Of a stretch of DNA of 64,000 nt, positions 45,168 to 53,897 are shown in pieces. The stretch spans positions 1-64,000 of the forward strand of contig NZ_JAHBYD010000005.1 in assembly GCF_019636135.1 (NCBI RefSeq). Reading direction: 5' to 3'. The position numbers were made by a program, and so were the translations under genes. Positions within the stretch are counted from its first letter, which is position 1; each line of letters starts with the position of its first letter. This DNA is from Phenylobacterium sp. (GTDB taxonomy: Bacteria; Pseudomonadota; Alphaproteobacteria; Caulobacterales; Caulobacteraceae). The notes beneath the pieces are model-generated. The model did not search any database, was not told the origin of the DNA, and worked only from the letters and a program-made list of their open reading frames with translations.

Positions 45168-46055
45168 CTACACACAGACCTCGCGGACGCAGCCCCGGAA
45201 CCAGCGATGGGCCGGGTCGGCGTCGAGCCGCGGGCTCCAGAGCATCGAGACGGCGAACCCGCCCGTCGGCATCGGCAGCGGGAAGCCGACCATGCCCTCG
45301 CGCAAGGCCGCCGTGTGGCGCTCCGGGACGGTGGCGACCAGATCCGCCGTCCGCGCCAGCGCCAGGGCGGGCGCGAAGCCGCCGACCGCGACCACGACCC
45401 GGCGCGCAAAGCCCGCCGGCAGGAAGGGCCGGTCGACTGCGTCGTCGTCGTGGCCGGTGCGCGAGACGATGACGTGCCCGGCGGCGGCGTAGCGCTCGGC
45501 CGTGACCTCGCCGCCCGCGAGCGGATGCCCCGCGCGCACCGCGCCCACCAGCCGGTCGCGGAACAGCGCCTGGCTGCGCAGCTCGGGGCCCGTCCGGGGC
45601 TCGATCACGCCCGTCTCCAGGTCGACGCGGCCTTCCCGCAGCGGCGCGCTCTCCTTGTCGGGCTTCTGCAGGAAGTTCAGCCGCACGTTCGGCGCCTCGG
45701 CGGCGACGCGCGCCAGCAGGCGCGGGCCGAAGTTCTCGACGAACCCGTCGCTGGTGCGCAGCGTGAAGGTGCGGGCCAGGGTCTCGGGATCGTGGCGCCC
45801 GGCCGGGCGCAGCAGCGCCTGCGCCTCCTCGACCAACTGGTGCGCCTGGTCCCGTAGCGCCTCGCCGCGGGGCGTCGCGACGAGGCCGCGGCCTGCCCGC
45901 GCCAGCAGCGGGTCGCCCGTCACGTCGCGAAGGCGCGCCAGGGTCCGGCTCATCGCCGAGGGGCTGAGGCGCAGGCGGCGCGCCGCGCCGGCCACGCTGC
46001 CCTCGGCCAGCAGGACATCGAGGGCGATGAGCAGGTTGAGGTCCGGGGACGTCAT
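45168..46055 (-). CDS. LysR-family transcriptional regulator
   Basis: The 295-residue protein has the N-terminal HTH PDLNLLIALDVLLAEGSVAGAARRLRLSPSAMSRTLARLRDVTGDPLLARAGRGLV and a co-inducer domain (about residues 90-290) with the RTSDGFVENFGPRLLARVAAEAPNVRLNF start of its first strand-helix. It is divergent from the cupin/MFS pair with a 109-base gap that has a GCGT-AGA-ACGC palindrome, so it probably regulates those genes and itself. The inducer is unknown. Confidence 0.93.
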   Translation of the reverse strand: MTSPDLNLLIALDVLLAEGSVAGAARRLRLSPSAMSRTLARLRDVTGDPLLARAGRGLVATPRGEALRDQAHQLVEEAQALLRPAGRHDPETLARTFTLRTSDGFVENFGPRLLARVAAEAPNVRLNFLQKPDKESAPLREGRVDLETGVIEPRTGPELRSQALFRDRLVGAVRAGHPLAGGEVTAERYAAAGHVIVSRTGHDDDAVDRPFLPAGFARRVVVAVGGFAPALALARTADLVATVPERHTAALREGMVGFPLPMPTGGFAVSMLWSPRLDADPAHRWFRGCVREVCV

Positions 46056-46067
46056 CCGTCATATATA

Positions 46068-46078
46068 GCGTAGAACGC
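46068..46078. promoter_or_regulatory. Candidate LysR operator in the divergent gap
   Basis: GCGT-AGA-ACGC is a perfect short palindrome inside an AT-rich stretch (TATATA before it), 13 bases from the lysR start and about 90 bases from the divergent cupin gene. LysR proteins bind such interrupted dyads (T-N11-A). Assignment is by position only. Confidence 0.4.
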
Positions 46079-46164
46079 ATGTATGGCGTGCAAATGCTGC
46101 GTGTTCCGCCGCATATCGGCGGCTTCTACCCTTCGCAAGTCACGCCCTTGCGAAGGAGCCCGCC

Positions 46165-46707
46165 ATGCCCGCCAGCACTCTCGACACGTTCATCGCGGCC
46201 ATCCGCGACGCCTGGGGCCCGCTGACGAGCGACCTCGTCGGAACCTGTCGCCGGGCGTCGGAACGGCTCGCCCGCGCGCCCTCGTCCGAGCCATGGCTGG
46301 CCGCGCTCCTCACCGGACAGCCCGCAGCGGAAGAGCTTCACCGCGACGCGGAAAGGGGCTTCGTCCTGCTCGCCCACACCGAGCAGGCCGGGCTCTACCG
46401 GCCGCCGCACGATCACGGCCGCGCCTGGGTGGTTTATGCGGTGCAGCGCGGCGAGGTGGAGATGCGCACCTTCGCCCGGATCGCGGCGCCCGACGGCGGG
46501 GTTCGCCTGGTCCAGCGCGACAGCGTCGTGGCGCGGGCCGGCCAGGCGCTGGCGTACCTGCCGGGCGACATCCACGACACGCGCTGCCTGAGCGAGACGG
46601 CGCTCCTGTTCCGCTTCACCGAGCGCGACCTGAAGCACGAGGACCGCGTCGAAAGCCGGGTCGCCCGCTACGCGGCGCCGGAAGACGGCTGGGCGAGCGG
46701 CCGATGA
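46165..46707 (+). CDS. Cupin-like protein of unknown function
   Basis: The 180-residue soluble protein contains a double-stranded beta-helix core: GLYRPPHDHGRAWVVYAVQRGEVEMRTF, with an HDH that suits metal binding, and QALAYLPGDIHDTRCLSETALLFRFTERDL, the second cupin motif with its His. This is like cysteine dioxygenase-type cupins or related metal enzymes. The ATG follows GAAGGAG. It overlaps the MFS gene by four bases (ATGA) and is divergent from lysR, so the three genes form one regulatory unit. Confidence 0.72.
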   Translation: MPASTLDTFIAAIRDAWGPLTSDLVGTCRRASERLARAPSSEPWLAALLTGQPAAEELHRDAERGFVLLAHTEQAGLYRPPHDHGRAWVVYAVQRGEVEMRTFARIAAPDGGVRLVQRDSVVARAGQALAYLPGDIHDTRCLSETALLFRFTERDLKHEDRVESRVARYAAPEDGWASGR

Positions 46708-48050
46708 CCGCGGCTGCGATCGGGGGTTCGGGCGCGGGCCAGCGCGCCGTCGCGATCTTCGCCGTCCTGTCGGCCATGACGCTGGTGGTGCTGGACGCCG
46801 GCGTCGCCAACGTGGCGCTGCCCGCCCTGGGCGACGCGCTGGGCGCGGCGCCCGATCGGGCCATGCTCGTGGTCACCGCCTATCAGGCGGGCCTCGTCAT
46901 GGCGCTGTTGCCGGCGGGCGCGCTGGGCGAACGGTTCGGGCGCCGGCGCGTGTTCGCGCTCGGGGTGGGCGTCTTCGCCGGGGCGTCCGCGCTGTGCGCG
47001 CTCGCCCCGTCGCTGCCGTGGCTGGTCGCCGCACGGCTCCTCCAGGGCCTGGGCGGCGCGGCGATCATGGCCCTGGGCGTCGCGCTCCTGCGGCTGTCGG
47101 TCCCGGCGGGACGTCTGGGCGCCGCCATCGGCTGGAACGCGCTGACGGTCGCGCTGGCCTCGGCCGCCGCCCCCAGCCTCGGTGCGGCGATCCTGTCGGT
47201 CGCCGACTGGCCCGCCCTGTTCGCGGTCAACCTGCCGCTGGCGGCGGCGACCCTCGCCGCGTCGCGGGCGCTGCCGTCCAGCCCGCCTTCGGCGACGGCG
47301 CCCGACGCCATCAGCATGGGCCTGAACGCGGCGGCGTTAGGCGCGCTGGTCCTCGCCGCCGAGTCGGCGCTCACGGCGCCCCGCATGGCGGTGGCGCTGC
47401 TGGCCGGCGGCGCCGGCGGCCTGACGCTGCTCATGCGGCGAGAGGCGCCGAAGGCCGAGCCGCTGGTCCCGCTGGACCTCCTGCGATCCGAGCCGTTCCG
47501 GCTCTCGGTCGTCGCCTCGGTCTGCTGCTTCGCAGCTCAGTCGGCGGGCCTTCTGGCGCTGCCCTTCCTGCTGCAGCACGGCTTCGGCCGCAGCCCGCTG
47601 GAGGCCGGCCTCCTGATCACGGTCTGGCCGCTGAGCGTCGCCATCGCCGCCGTCGCCGCCGGAAGGCTGTCCGACCGCCTGCCGACGGCTTGGCTCTGCG
47701 CCCTCGGGGGCGCCCTGCTGTCCGCGGGCCTGGCCGGCGCGGGCGCAGGGCCGCCGGAGATCGGGCCGGCGCGGCTCGTCCCCTTCCTGGCGCTGGCCGG
47801 GATCGGGTTCGGCCTTTTCCAGTCGCCCAACAACCGCAACCTGCTTCTCTCCGCGCCGGCCGGGCGCAGCGGCGCGGCGGGCGGCATGCAGGGGACGGCG
47901 CGCGTCACCGGCCAGACCGTGGGTTCGGTGGGGACGGCGCTGCTCTTCAGCCTCGCGGCGCCCGTGGCCGCGCCGCAGATCGCGCTGATGGCGGCGGCGG
48001 CCTTCGCCCTCGCGGCCGGGCTCGTCAGCCTGTTCCGGATCCTGGCCTAG
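46704..48050 (+). CDS. MFS drug/metabolite exporter (DHA2, EmrB/QacA type)
   Basis: The 448-residue inner-membrane protein shows 12-14 helices. MTLVVLDAGVANVALPALGDALG in helix 1 is the EmrB/QacA motif D1 form, GALGERFGRRRVFALGVG is MFS motif A, and LVAARLLQGLGGAAIMALGVALLRLSVP is motif B/C. The C-half is intact. Exported compounds are unknown. It is translationally coupled to the cupin gene, which may act on the same compound, and is possibly induced through the LysR regulator. Confidence 0.88.
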   Translation: MTAAAIGGSGAGQRAVAIFAVLSAMTLVVLDAGVANVALPALGDALGAAPDRAMLVVTAYQAGLVMALLPAGALGERFGRRRVFALGVGVFAGASALCALAPSLPWLVAARLLQGLGGAAIMALGVALLRLSVPAGRLGAAIGWNALTVALASAAAPSLGAAILSVADWPALFAVNLPLAAATLAASRALPSSPPSATAPDAISMGLNAAALGALVLAAESALTAPRMAVALLAGGAGGLTLLMRREAPKAEPLVPLDLLRSEPFRLSVVASVCCFAAQSAGLLALPFLLQHGFGRSPLEAGLLITVWPLSVAIAAVAAGRLSDRLPTAWLCALGGALLSAGLAGAGAGPPEIGPARLVPFLALAGIGFGLFQSPNNRNLLLSAPAGRSGAAGGMQGTARVTGQTVGSVGTALLFSLAAPVAAPQIALMAAAAFALAAGLVSLFRILA

Positions 48051-48053
48051 CGG

Positions 48054-48518
48054 CTAGGGCAGAGGCCGCGCGCAGCGGCCGGCGGGACCGTCGAAGGTGG
48101 CGTCGAGGGGACGCGGCGTCATCTGCTCGAGGTCGCAGCGCTGGGCGTCGCGGACGCCGAAGCGCAGGTCGGCGCCGACGCTGCGGTGGCCCTCGAAGCG
48201 GTCGCCCCAGCGGGCGTTCTTCGTGTCGCTGAAGGCGATGCTGAGGCGGCCGCTCTCGCCGATCGGCATGTCACTGCGCATGTAGAGGCTGCGGTAGCCG
48301 CCCGTGCCGATGCCGACGGCGACCTCGCCGTGGACCTGGCGGTCGTCGCGGGGGGTGACGCCCTGGACGCCGTCGTCGTCGATCCGGGCGGCGGGCGAGG
48401 TGCGGAGGTATTCGGCGATCTGGTCGGCGACTCCCGCCTGCGGGGCGGTCGCCTGCGCCTCCTCGGCGAGCGCGGGGGTGGCGATCAGGGCGGCGAGGGC
48501 CAGGGCGGCTGTACGCAT
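48054..48518 (-). CDS. Exported hypothetical protein
   Basis: The 154-residue product has a clear signal peptide (MRTAALALAALIATPALAEE, cut after ALA). The mature part is beta-rich with VHGEVAVGIGTGGYRSLYMRSDMPIGESGRLSIAFSDTKNARW and contains two cysteines near the end (QRCDLEQM and GRCARPLP) that may form a disulfide. No family is recognised. It converges on the MFS gene with a 3-base gap. A periplasmic or outer-membrane surface location is likely. Confidence 0.7.
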   Translation of the reverse strand: MRTAALALAALIATPALAEEAQATAPQAGVADQIAEYLRTSPAARIDDDGVQGVTPRDDRQVHGEVAVGIGTGGYRSLYMRSDMPIGESGRLSIAFSDTKNARWGDRFEGHRSVGADLRFGVRDAQRCDLEQMTPRPLDATFDGPAGRCARPLP

Positions 48519-48553
48519 GGGGGAACTCCTGTCGCCGGCAGGAGGCCCACAGA

Positions 48554-49240
48554 TTATGGCGAGGGTGTTGCAGGCCGGGCCATCTCGGGCCGCGCCATCT
48601 CGGGCCGCGCCTGGGCCGCCGGCACGTTCGCGACGATCCCGGCCTCGTTGCCCGGCTGGCCGCCGGGGATCAGCTCGTAGAAGCCGGCGAGCCGGAGGCG
48701 GACCACCACGGGCTTCTCCGCCGAGTTGGAGAACTGCCAGCCCTGGATGCCGTCGAAGGGCGCGGTCAGCGCCCCCTGCTGCTTCAGCCCGAACGCCTGC
48801 CTGTAGGTGGCGACCTGCATCGGCTGGCCGGGGGCGGGCGTGGTGTGGCCGTGCTGGTCGAAGTGGAAGTCGCGCGGGTCGGCGGCGCCCACCACTTCCC
48901 AGGCGTAGATGAGGGTGGCGTCCTTCGCCATCCTCACCTTGTACTCGAGCTCGGACGTCTCGACGCCGTCCAGGAAACCGCCCAGCGGGATCTCGACGAC
49001 GTCGGTGCGGAACGGCGTGGCGTACTCGCGGGCCCGCGCCGCATCGGCCCTGCCCACGTCGACCTTCACGTCGTCGGGCGCCCAGAGCCGCGACAGCCCC
49101 GAGAGCCTGCCGACGCCCAGCGGGTCGCGGTTGAACTCGGCCGGCAGCACCGCGCCCAGCACGATCAGGGCGGCCAGGCCCAGCGTCCCGCCGGTGGCGA
49201 GCAGCAGCCTGCCGCGGGAGAGGGGCGCCTGGTCGCTCAT
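48554..49240 (-). CDS. Membrane-anchored periplasmic protein paired with HupE/UreJ-like gene
   Basis: The 228-residue protein has a single N-terminal helix (LLLATGGTLGLAALIVLGAVLP) and a long periplasmic domain with VVEIPLGGFLDGVETSELEYKVRMAKDATLIYAWEVVGAADPRDFHFDQHGHT and WQFSNSAEKPVVVRLRLAGFYELI. It matches what is annotated as transmembrane anchor protein next to HupE/UreJ-like genes; HFDQHGH could bind a metal. The tail has a duplicated PEMAR unit (MARPEMARPA) coded by a short tandem repeat near 48575-48612. Its ATG overlaps the HupE-like gene stop (ATGA). Confidence 0.78.
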   Translation of the reverse strand: MSDQAPLSRGRLLLATGGTLGLAALIVLGAVLPAEFNRDPLGVGRLSGLSRLWAPDDVKVDVGRADAARAREYATPFRTDVVEIPLGGFLDGVETSELEYKVRMAKDATLIYAWEVVGAADPRDFHFDQHGHTTPAPGQPMQVATYRQAFGLKQQGALTAPFDGIQGWQFSNSAEKPVVVRLRLAGFYELIPGGQPGNEAGIVANVPAAQARPEMARPEMARPATPSP

Positions 49241-49944
49241 GAAACCGCTCCGCCGAAGATGTAGCCCGCCACCTGCTGGCCGGCGAGGACGAAGCCCGCC
49301 AGCATCAGGAGCACGTTGGCCGCCGTGGCCGTCCGCCCGAACGCCGCCGTCCGCCGCCAGAGGGTCATGGCGATCAGGATCAGCGACAGCGCCAGCACCT
49401 GGCCGATCTCCACGCCGATGTTGAACGACACCAGGTTCACCAGCAGGCCGTCGGGGTTGAGGTGCAGCGCCTGCAGCTTGGTGGCCAGGCCGAAGCCGTG
49501 GATCAGGCCGAAGCCGAAGACCGCGGCGCGCGTGTCGGGCTGGCCCCCGAACAGGGTGCGGAAGCCGCCCAGGTTGTCGAAGGCCTTGTAGGCCACCGAC
49601 AGGCCGATCACGGCGTCCACCAGGTGGGGCTCGACCTTCAGGCCGAAGAAGACGCCGGCCAGCAGGGTGATCGAATGGCCCAGCGAGAACAGGCTGACGT
49701 AGAGCGCGATCTCCCTCAGCCGGAACAGGAAGAAGATCACCCCCACCAGGAACAGCAGGTGGTCGTAGCCGGTCACCATGTGCTTGGCGCCGAGGTAGGC
49801 GAAGGGGATCGGATCCGGCCCCCGCGTGGCGGCCACGAAGGCCGCATCGGTCCCGCCGATGTTGTGCGCCGAGGCGGCGCCCGCCCACGCCAGAACCGTC
49901 AGCGCCGACGCGATCGCCGCGGCCCGTGAGACGCCCTTCCCCAT
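49237..49944 (-). CDS. HupE/UreJ-family membrane protein
   Basis: The 235-residue protein has a signal-like first segment (ASALTVLAWAGAASAHN, mature start His-Asn) and about six helices. HMVTGYDHLLFLVGVIFFLFRLREIALYVSLFSLGHSITLLAG is the HupE/UreJ motif with the conserved His and Asp, and GFGLIHGFGLATKL is the second family block. HupE/UreJ proteins are nickel or cobalt permeases in some cases; no urease or hydrogenase gene is seen here, so the metal is open. The downstream gene is coupled through ATGA. Confidence 0.85.
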   Translation of the reverse strand: MGKGVSRAAAIASALTVLAWAGAASAHNIGGTDAAFVAATRGPDPIPFAYLGAKHMVTGYDHLLFLVGVIFFLFRLREIALYVSLFSLGHSITLLAGVFFGLKVEPHLVDAVIGLSVAYKAFDNLGGFRTLFGGQPDTRAAVFGFGLIHGFGLATKLQALHLNPDGLLVNLVSFNIGVEIGQVLALSLILIAMTLWRRTAAFGRTATAANVLLMLAGFVLAGQQVAGYIFGGAVS

Positions 49945-50006
49945 GGCGCCGGCATACCGGGGTTCGGGGCGATCGGCGAGAGCCGCCGGGCGGTCAGATC
50001 GCCGCT

Positions 50007-50699
50007 CTAGAACGTCAGCTTGATCCCGCCGACGATGCTGCTGTCGTAGAGCTTGCCCAACTCGTGGGCGTCGGTGTCGTGGTAGCGTAGGTCGAGGCTG
50101 ACGTTGTCGGTCAGCGCATAGCCCACGCCGACGTTCCAGGTCGTGTAGTCGTCGGGGCCCCGGACCTCCTGTCGGCCCAGCGCCGCCGAGACCGAGACCC
50201 TGGTCTGCGGGATCGTCACCGCGGCGTTGGCCTCGTAGTAGACGGCGTCGCCGGTCTTGCCGAAATTCTCCGGCGACCAGAACACGCCGGCCCCCAGGGT
50301 CGCGGGGCCGAGCGGCATCGAGCCCGTCGCCTTGAATTCCCAGTAGTCCTCGTGGCTGCCGGCCGGCTGGTCGACGTAGCCGTAGTAGAGGACGCCGAGG
50401 TCAAGCGTGACCGCGCCGACCTGCGGCTGGACGCCGGCGTAGAGGTCGAACTCGGCGTCTGTGCCGTTGCCGAAGTCGACGTTGGAGACCCAGACCCCGG
50501 CGTAGCCGGCGCCCAGCGACACGTCGGCCCCGGCATAGACCTGCGGGTCCCTGTCCGTCTGCGAGACGCCCCGGAAGACGTAGTCGCTGGCCGCGCCCGC
50601 GTTGAAGGCGACCGACGGCTTCTCCTGCGCCAGCGCCGGCGAGGCGGCGAGAACCAGGAGAAGCGCGGCGAGCGGCGCGGAGAGCGGGGGCACGGGCAT
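50007..50699 (-). CDS. TorF-family putative outer-membrane porin
   Basis: The 230-residue protein starts with a signal peptide (PLAALLLVLAASPALAQ) followed by the family start VAFNAGAASDYVFRGVSQTDRDPQVYAGADV. Alternating beta strands run to the end, with YALTDNVSLDLRYHDTD and a final IVGGIKLTF ending in Phe, as required for BAM-mediated insertion. The family (Gcw_chp/TorF) forms small outer-membrane barrels of unclear substrate. The ATG giving MPVPPLSAPLAAL is chosen. It is divergent from the glycosyltransferase gene at 50827. Confidence 0.88.
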   Translation of the reverse strand: MPVPPLSAPLAALLLVLAASPALAQEKPSVAFNAGAASDYVFRGVSQTDRDPQVYAGADVSLGAGYAGVWVSNVDFGNGTDAEFDLYAGVQPQVGAVTLDLGVLYYGYVDQPAGSHEDYWEFKATGSMPLGPATLGAGVFWSPENFGKTGDAVYYEANAAVTIPQTRVSVSAALGRQEVRGPDDYTTWNVGVGYALTDNVSLDLRYHDTDAHELGKLYDSSIVGGIKLTF

Positions 50700-50826
50700 C
50701 GGGCGGGGCCTTCCGGGTGACGGGCGCCCCACGATAGGCCGCCTTGCCTAACGAGCCCTAACCGCGAGCGGGTCGCGCCAGCTAGGCCGGCCCGGGGCGG
50801 CGTGCTATCCGCCCGGCGCCCACCGG

Positions 50827-52152
50827 ATGCAACCCGTCGCCCCCGCCAGGACCATGCGATTCGCCTACCAGAACCCGGACCTCGAGCGGCGCCTGGCGTC
50901 GGCCCGGACGTTCGACGAGCTTGAGGCGGCGCTGCAGGAGGTCACGCGGCTCGTTCCCAGTTTCCTCGCACCCGGGATCTACGGCCGGCAGGTGTACTGC
51001 AAGGGGCTGGACGCGGTCATACCGACCCTGCTCGGCAAGCTGCGCCTGCCGACGATCGAGCTCGAACCCTCGAACGCCGACGTCTGCGTGCTGGCGACCC
51101 GCTTCTACGACACCGGCGGGCACAGCAAGGTCGCCGCCGACATCTGCGCGAAGCTCGGCGCTGAACGCGTCACCATCGCGTTCACCGACCTCTATCGCCA
51201 GCTCAAGTACCGGCAGCAGATCAACGAGGACCGCGCGACGTCGCGCTTCCCGCGCCGCGCCCTGGTCCTCCTGAACGCGCAGACCCTCATCGAGAAGATC
51301 ATCGAGCTGCACGCCATCCTGTCGGCGATGCGCCCGAGCCGGATCCTGCTGCTCTGCAACCACATGGACATCGTGGCGGTGACGGGCGCCTGGGCCTTCC
51401 GCTCGGTGACCGAGTTCATCCACCACGCGGACCATCTGCCGGCCCTCGGGGCGACCCTGCCGTTCTCACGGCACGTGGACCTCAACTACCCGATCCACAT
51501 GGCCTGCCTGGAGGCCGGGCTCGCCCCGACCTATGCCGCCATGGCGGTCCAGCGGCCTGCAGCGCCCGTCGCGCCGGCGCGGGATGGGCGGCTGCGGATC
51601 GCCACCTGCGGCAGCCTCATCAAGTATCGCCAGCCCGGGCGCTATCGCTGGGTCGACTACGTCAGGGCCGCGCTGCAGGCGCCGGACTCCGAGCTGATCC
51701 ATATCGGCCCCGTCGACGACGCCTTCCGGGCCGAGGTCTCCACCGCCCTGGCCGAGGCGGGGATCGACCCGGCGCGCTACGTCTACGCCGGCGTGGTCCC
51801 CAACCTGATGGCGGAGCTGGCCGCCCGCGGCGTGGACGTGTTCCTGGGCAGCTACCCGACCTCCGGCGGCCGGGCGAACCTGGAGGCCATGGCGGCGGGC
51901 CTGCCCACGATCGTGGCGCACGACCCCGACGCGCCGCCGCTCGTCCCCGACCGTTGGCCCCTGCCGCAGTTCACCGCCGTGTCCGCGCCCGAGGAGCTGC
52001 CGCCGCTGCTCGCCCGCCTCGACGAGCTTTCCCGGAGCGCCCGCAGCCCGGCCGCGCTGGCCAGCGTCGAAGCCCAGCTCGGCCGCTTCGACGACTACAT
52101 CGCGGGCAAGGCGCTCCTGCCGCTGGAGGACGTGGGCACGCTTCCCGACTGA
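50827..52152 (+). CDS. Glycosyltransferase (GT4-like) of the surface-glycan cluster
   Basis: The 441-residue soluble protein has a GT-B layout. The C-terminal half starts RLRIATCGSLIKYRQPGRYRWVDYVRAAL, and has the sugar-nucleotide site FLGSYPTSGGRANLEAMAAGLPTIVAHDP (an E-x7-E-like stretch of GT4 enzymes). The N-terminal half has ATRFYDTGGHSKVAADICAKLGAERVTIAF, with the GGHS loop typical of acceptor-binding domains. It could start at 50827 or at the ATG nine codons later. It converges on the minus-strand FemAB-like gene across 6 bases. The sugar is not known. Confidence 0.82.
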   Translation: MQPVAPARTMRFAYQNPDLERRLASARTFDELEAALQEVTRLVPSFLAPGIYGRQVYCKGLDAVIPTLLGKLRLPTIELEPSNADVCVLATRFYDTGGHSKVAADICAKLGAERVTIAFTDLYRQLKYRQQINEDRATSRFPRRALVLLNAQTLIEKIIELHAILSAMRPSRILLLCNHMDIVAVTGAWAFRSVTEFIHHADHLPALGATLPFSRHVDLNYPIHMACLEAGLAPTYAAMAVQRPAAPVAPARDGRLRIATCGSLIKYRQPGRYRWVDYVRAALQAPDSELIHIGPVDDAFRAEVSTALAEAGIDPARYVYAGVVPNLMAELAARGVDVFLGSYPTSGGRANLEAMAAGLPTIVAHDPDAPPLVPDRWPLPQFTAVSAPEELPPLLARLDELSRSARSPAALASVEAQLGRFDDYIAGKALLPLEDVGTLPD

Positions 52153-52158
52153 GCGCCC

Positions 52159-53136
52159 TCAGCGGGGCGGGATCTCGAGCTCGTAGCAGGGGAAGACGAC
52201 GGCGCGGGCGCCGAACATCTCCTTCTGCGCCGCCAGGCCCTCGTTGAGGCGCCGGCCGCCGTCCTCGGTGGAGATGCCGAAGCTGAGCCGGCGCCGGTCG
52301 GCGTAGGCCACGTGCTGCAGGTGGGCGACGATCGCGTCCAGCGCCCCGCAGGTCCGGCCTTCCGCGTTGCTCGCCATGTACTGGGTATGCACCGTCTCGC
52401 CGCTGTCGAAGACGAGGACGTAGGCCAGCGGCGTCGCGTCCGGCGCATGCGCCGCGAACAGCGCGATCCGGTCCGGAAACCGGCCGGCGAGCAGCCGCAG
52501 CTCGGCCACGCTGTGCGTCGGCTGCGCCCCATGCCGCGCCAGGACCTCGGCGAGGAGGGCGTGGAACGCGGCGAGGTCGCCGCTCCGGGCCACCGTCACG
52601 CCGGCCGCGCGCGCCTTGGTCAGCCCCTGCCGCTTGCTCTTGCTCCAGTTGGCCGGCCGGCCGAGATCGACGACCGAGCCGAGGTCCGAGCGCACCAGCC
52701 GCGCCCCGCACCGGAAGAGGGCGTAGAGATCCTCCTCCGCCGGCTCGCGGTGGTAGCAGGACGGCGCCGCCTTGTAGCGCAGGCGCGAGACGCCCTCGTC
52801 CGCGAGCCTTTCGCGAAGCATCTCGAACAGCCGCAGCATCCAGGCCGCCGTCATCCGGCCGTCAGTGATCCAGCCGCCGAATGTCAGGCCCGCGTGGCTC
52901 ACCACCTGGTCTTCCCCGTCCGCGCGAAGTCGGCAGGCGGGCAGGAGCGCGACGGGGTTGTCGCGCCCCGGCCCCTGGAACGCGACCAGGGAGGCGTCCT
53001 CGAACCGGTCGGCGTGGTAGTCCATGAACCCGCGTTCGAAGAGGAGCGCGCCGTTCTTGCTGGCGCGCACGAAGGCGTCCCAGCGCGGCGCGAAGTCCGG
53101 CGTATGGGCTTCGAGCCGCAGGCGGTCCGCCGTCAT
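52159..53136 (-). CDS. FemAB-like GNAT acyltransferase
   Basis: The 325-residue protein contains two GNAT-like halves of the FemAB/Acetyltransf_6 class: FVRASKNGALLFERGFMDYHADRFEDASLVAF in the first, then LGRPANWSKSKRQGLTKARAAGVTVARSGDLAAFHALLAEVLARHG, and YVLVFDSGETVHTQYMASNAEGRTCGALDAIVAHLQHVA in the second. It may acylate an amino sugar, such as the 3-amino group made by the FdtB-like enzyme encoded upstream, in place of FdtC. It is last in the overlapping minus-strand operon (ATGA with the methyltransferase gene). Confidence 0.8.
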   Translation of the reverse strand: MTADRLRLEAHTPDFAPRWDAFVRASKNGALLFERGFMDYHADRFEDASLVAFQGPGRDNPVALLPACRLRADGEDQVVSHAGLTFGGWITDGRMTAAWMLRLFEMLRERLADEGVSRLRYKAAPSCYHREPAEEDLYALFRCGARLVRSDLGSVVDLGRPANWSKSKRQGLTKARAAGVTVARSGDLAAFHALLAEVLARHGAQPTHSVAELRLLAGRFPDRIALFAAHAPDATPLAYVLVFDSGETVHTQYMASNAEGRTCGALDAIVAHLQHVAYADRRRLSFGISTEDGGRRLNEGLAAQKEMFGARAVVFPCYELEIPPR

Positions 53137-53897
53137 CGCGCGCGCCGGGCGTTGACGAAGATCTCCGAGCCGTGGGCCGGCATATGACGGGCCAGGCCCC
53201 AGAGCCCCTCCAGCATCGTCTCCGTCAGGAAGCCGGCGCGACGCAACTCGTCCATCTGGGCGTGGGTGAAGGGCTTGATGAAGTAGCTGCCGGCCTCGGA
53301 GACCGAGAAGCCGGCCTTCCCGATCTCGTCCTGCAGCGTCTCCGGCGTGTAGGTCCGGAACTGCTGGAACCGCTGCTGCGTCTCCGACAGCGCCTCGGGC
53401 GCCGTCAGGGCGCCCATCTCGACGCCGAGCAGGCGGTGCATCGAGAGCGCGTTCGGGACATTGACATGCACCGTCGTGGCGTCGCCACACAGGCCATGCA
53501 CCTGCTGCAGGAGCCCACCCGGATCCGACACCTCCTGGAGGAGGCCGCTCAGCACGATCAGGTCGAAGGACCGCCCGGCGAGACGAGGGGCCGCGTCCTG
53601 CAGGAACCCCTCGATCACCTCGACGCCGGCGACGTTCGCCGTGTCCCGACGGGCCGTCTCGGCGAAACCCGGCGCGGGTTCGACGACGGTGAAGGCGCTC
53701 GCGATCGTCCAGTGGTTGGCCAGGGTGTCCGAACCGCAGCCCACTTCGAGGATGCGCGCCGGGCGTGTCCGCTCCATCAGTTCGAGAATGATCCGCTTCC
53801 TCAGCCGCGCCTGGATCACCTCGAAGGCGTGCGCGCCGTAGTCGGCCTCGTAGGCGGCCAGGTCCCTCGCGCCGGAAGCGTCCCGGGGATCGCTCAC
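53133..53897 (-). CDS. Class I SAM-dependent methyltransferase
   Basis: The 254-residue protein has motif I as ARILEVGCGSDTLANHW, motif II acidic end FTVVEPAPGFAE, and a post-I SFDLIVLSGLLQEVSDPGGLLQQVHGL, i.e. a Methyltransf_11/23-type fold. The GTG start overlaps the sulfotransferase stop (GTGA), which sets it; an earlier open frame is not protein-like. Its own stop overlaps the acyltransferase start (ATGA). It probably methylates a glycan end or sugar. Confidence 0.88.
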   Translation of the reverse strand: MSDPRDASGARDLAAYEADYGAHAFEVIQARLRKRIILELMERTRPARILEVGCGSDTLANHWTIASAFTVVEPAPGFAETARRDTANVAGVEVIEGFLQDAAPRLAGRSFDLIVLSGLLQEVSDPGGLLQQVHGLCGDATTVHVNVPNALSMHRLLGVEMGALTAPEALSETQQRFQQFRTYTPETLQDEIGKAGFSVSEAGSYFIKPFTHAQMDELRRAGFLTETMLEGLWGLARHMPAHGSEIFVNARRAR

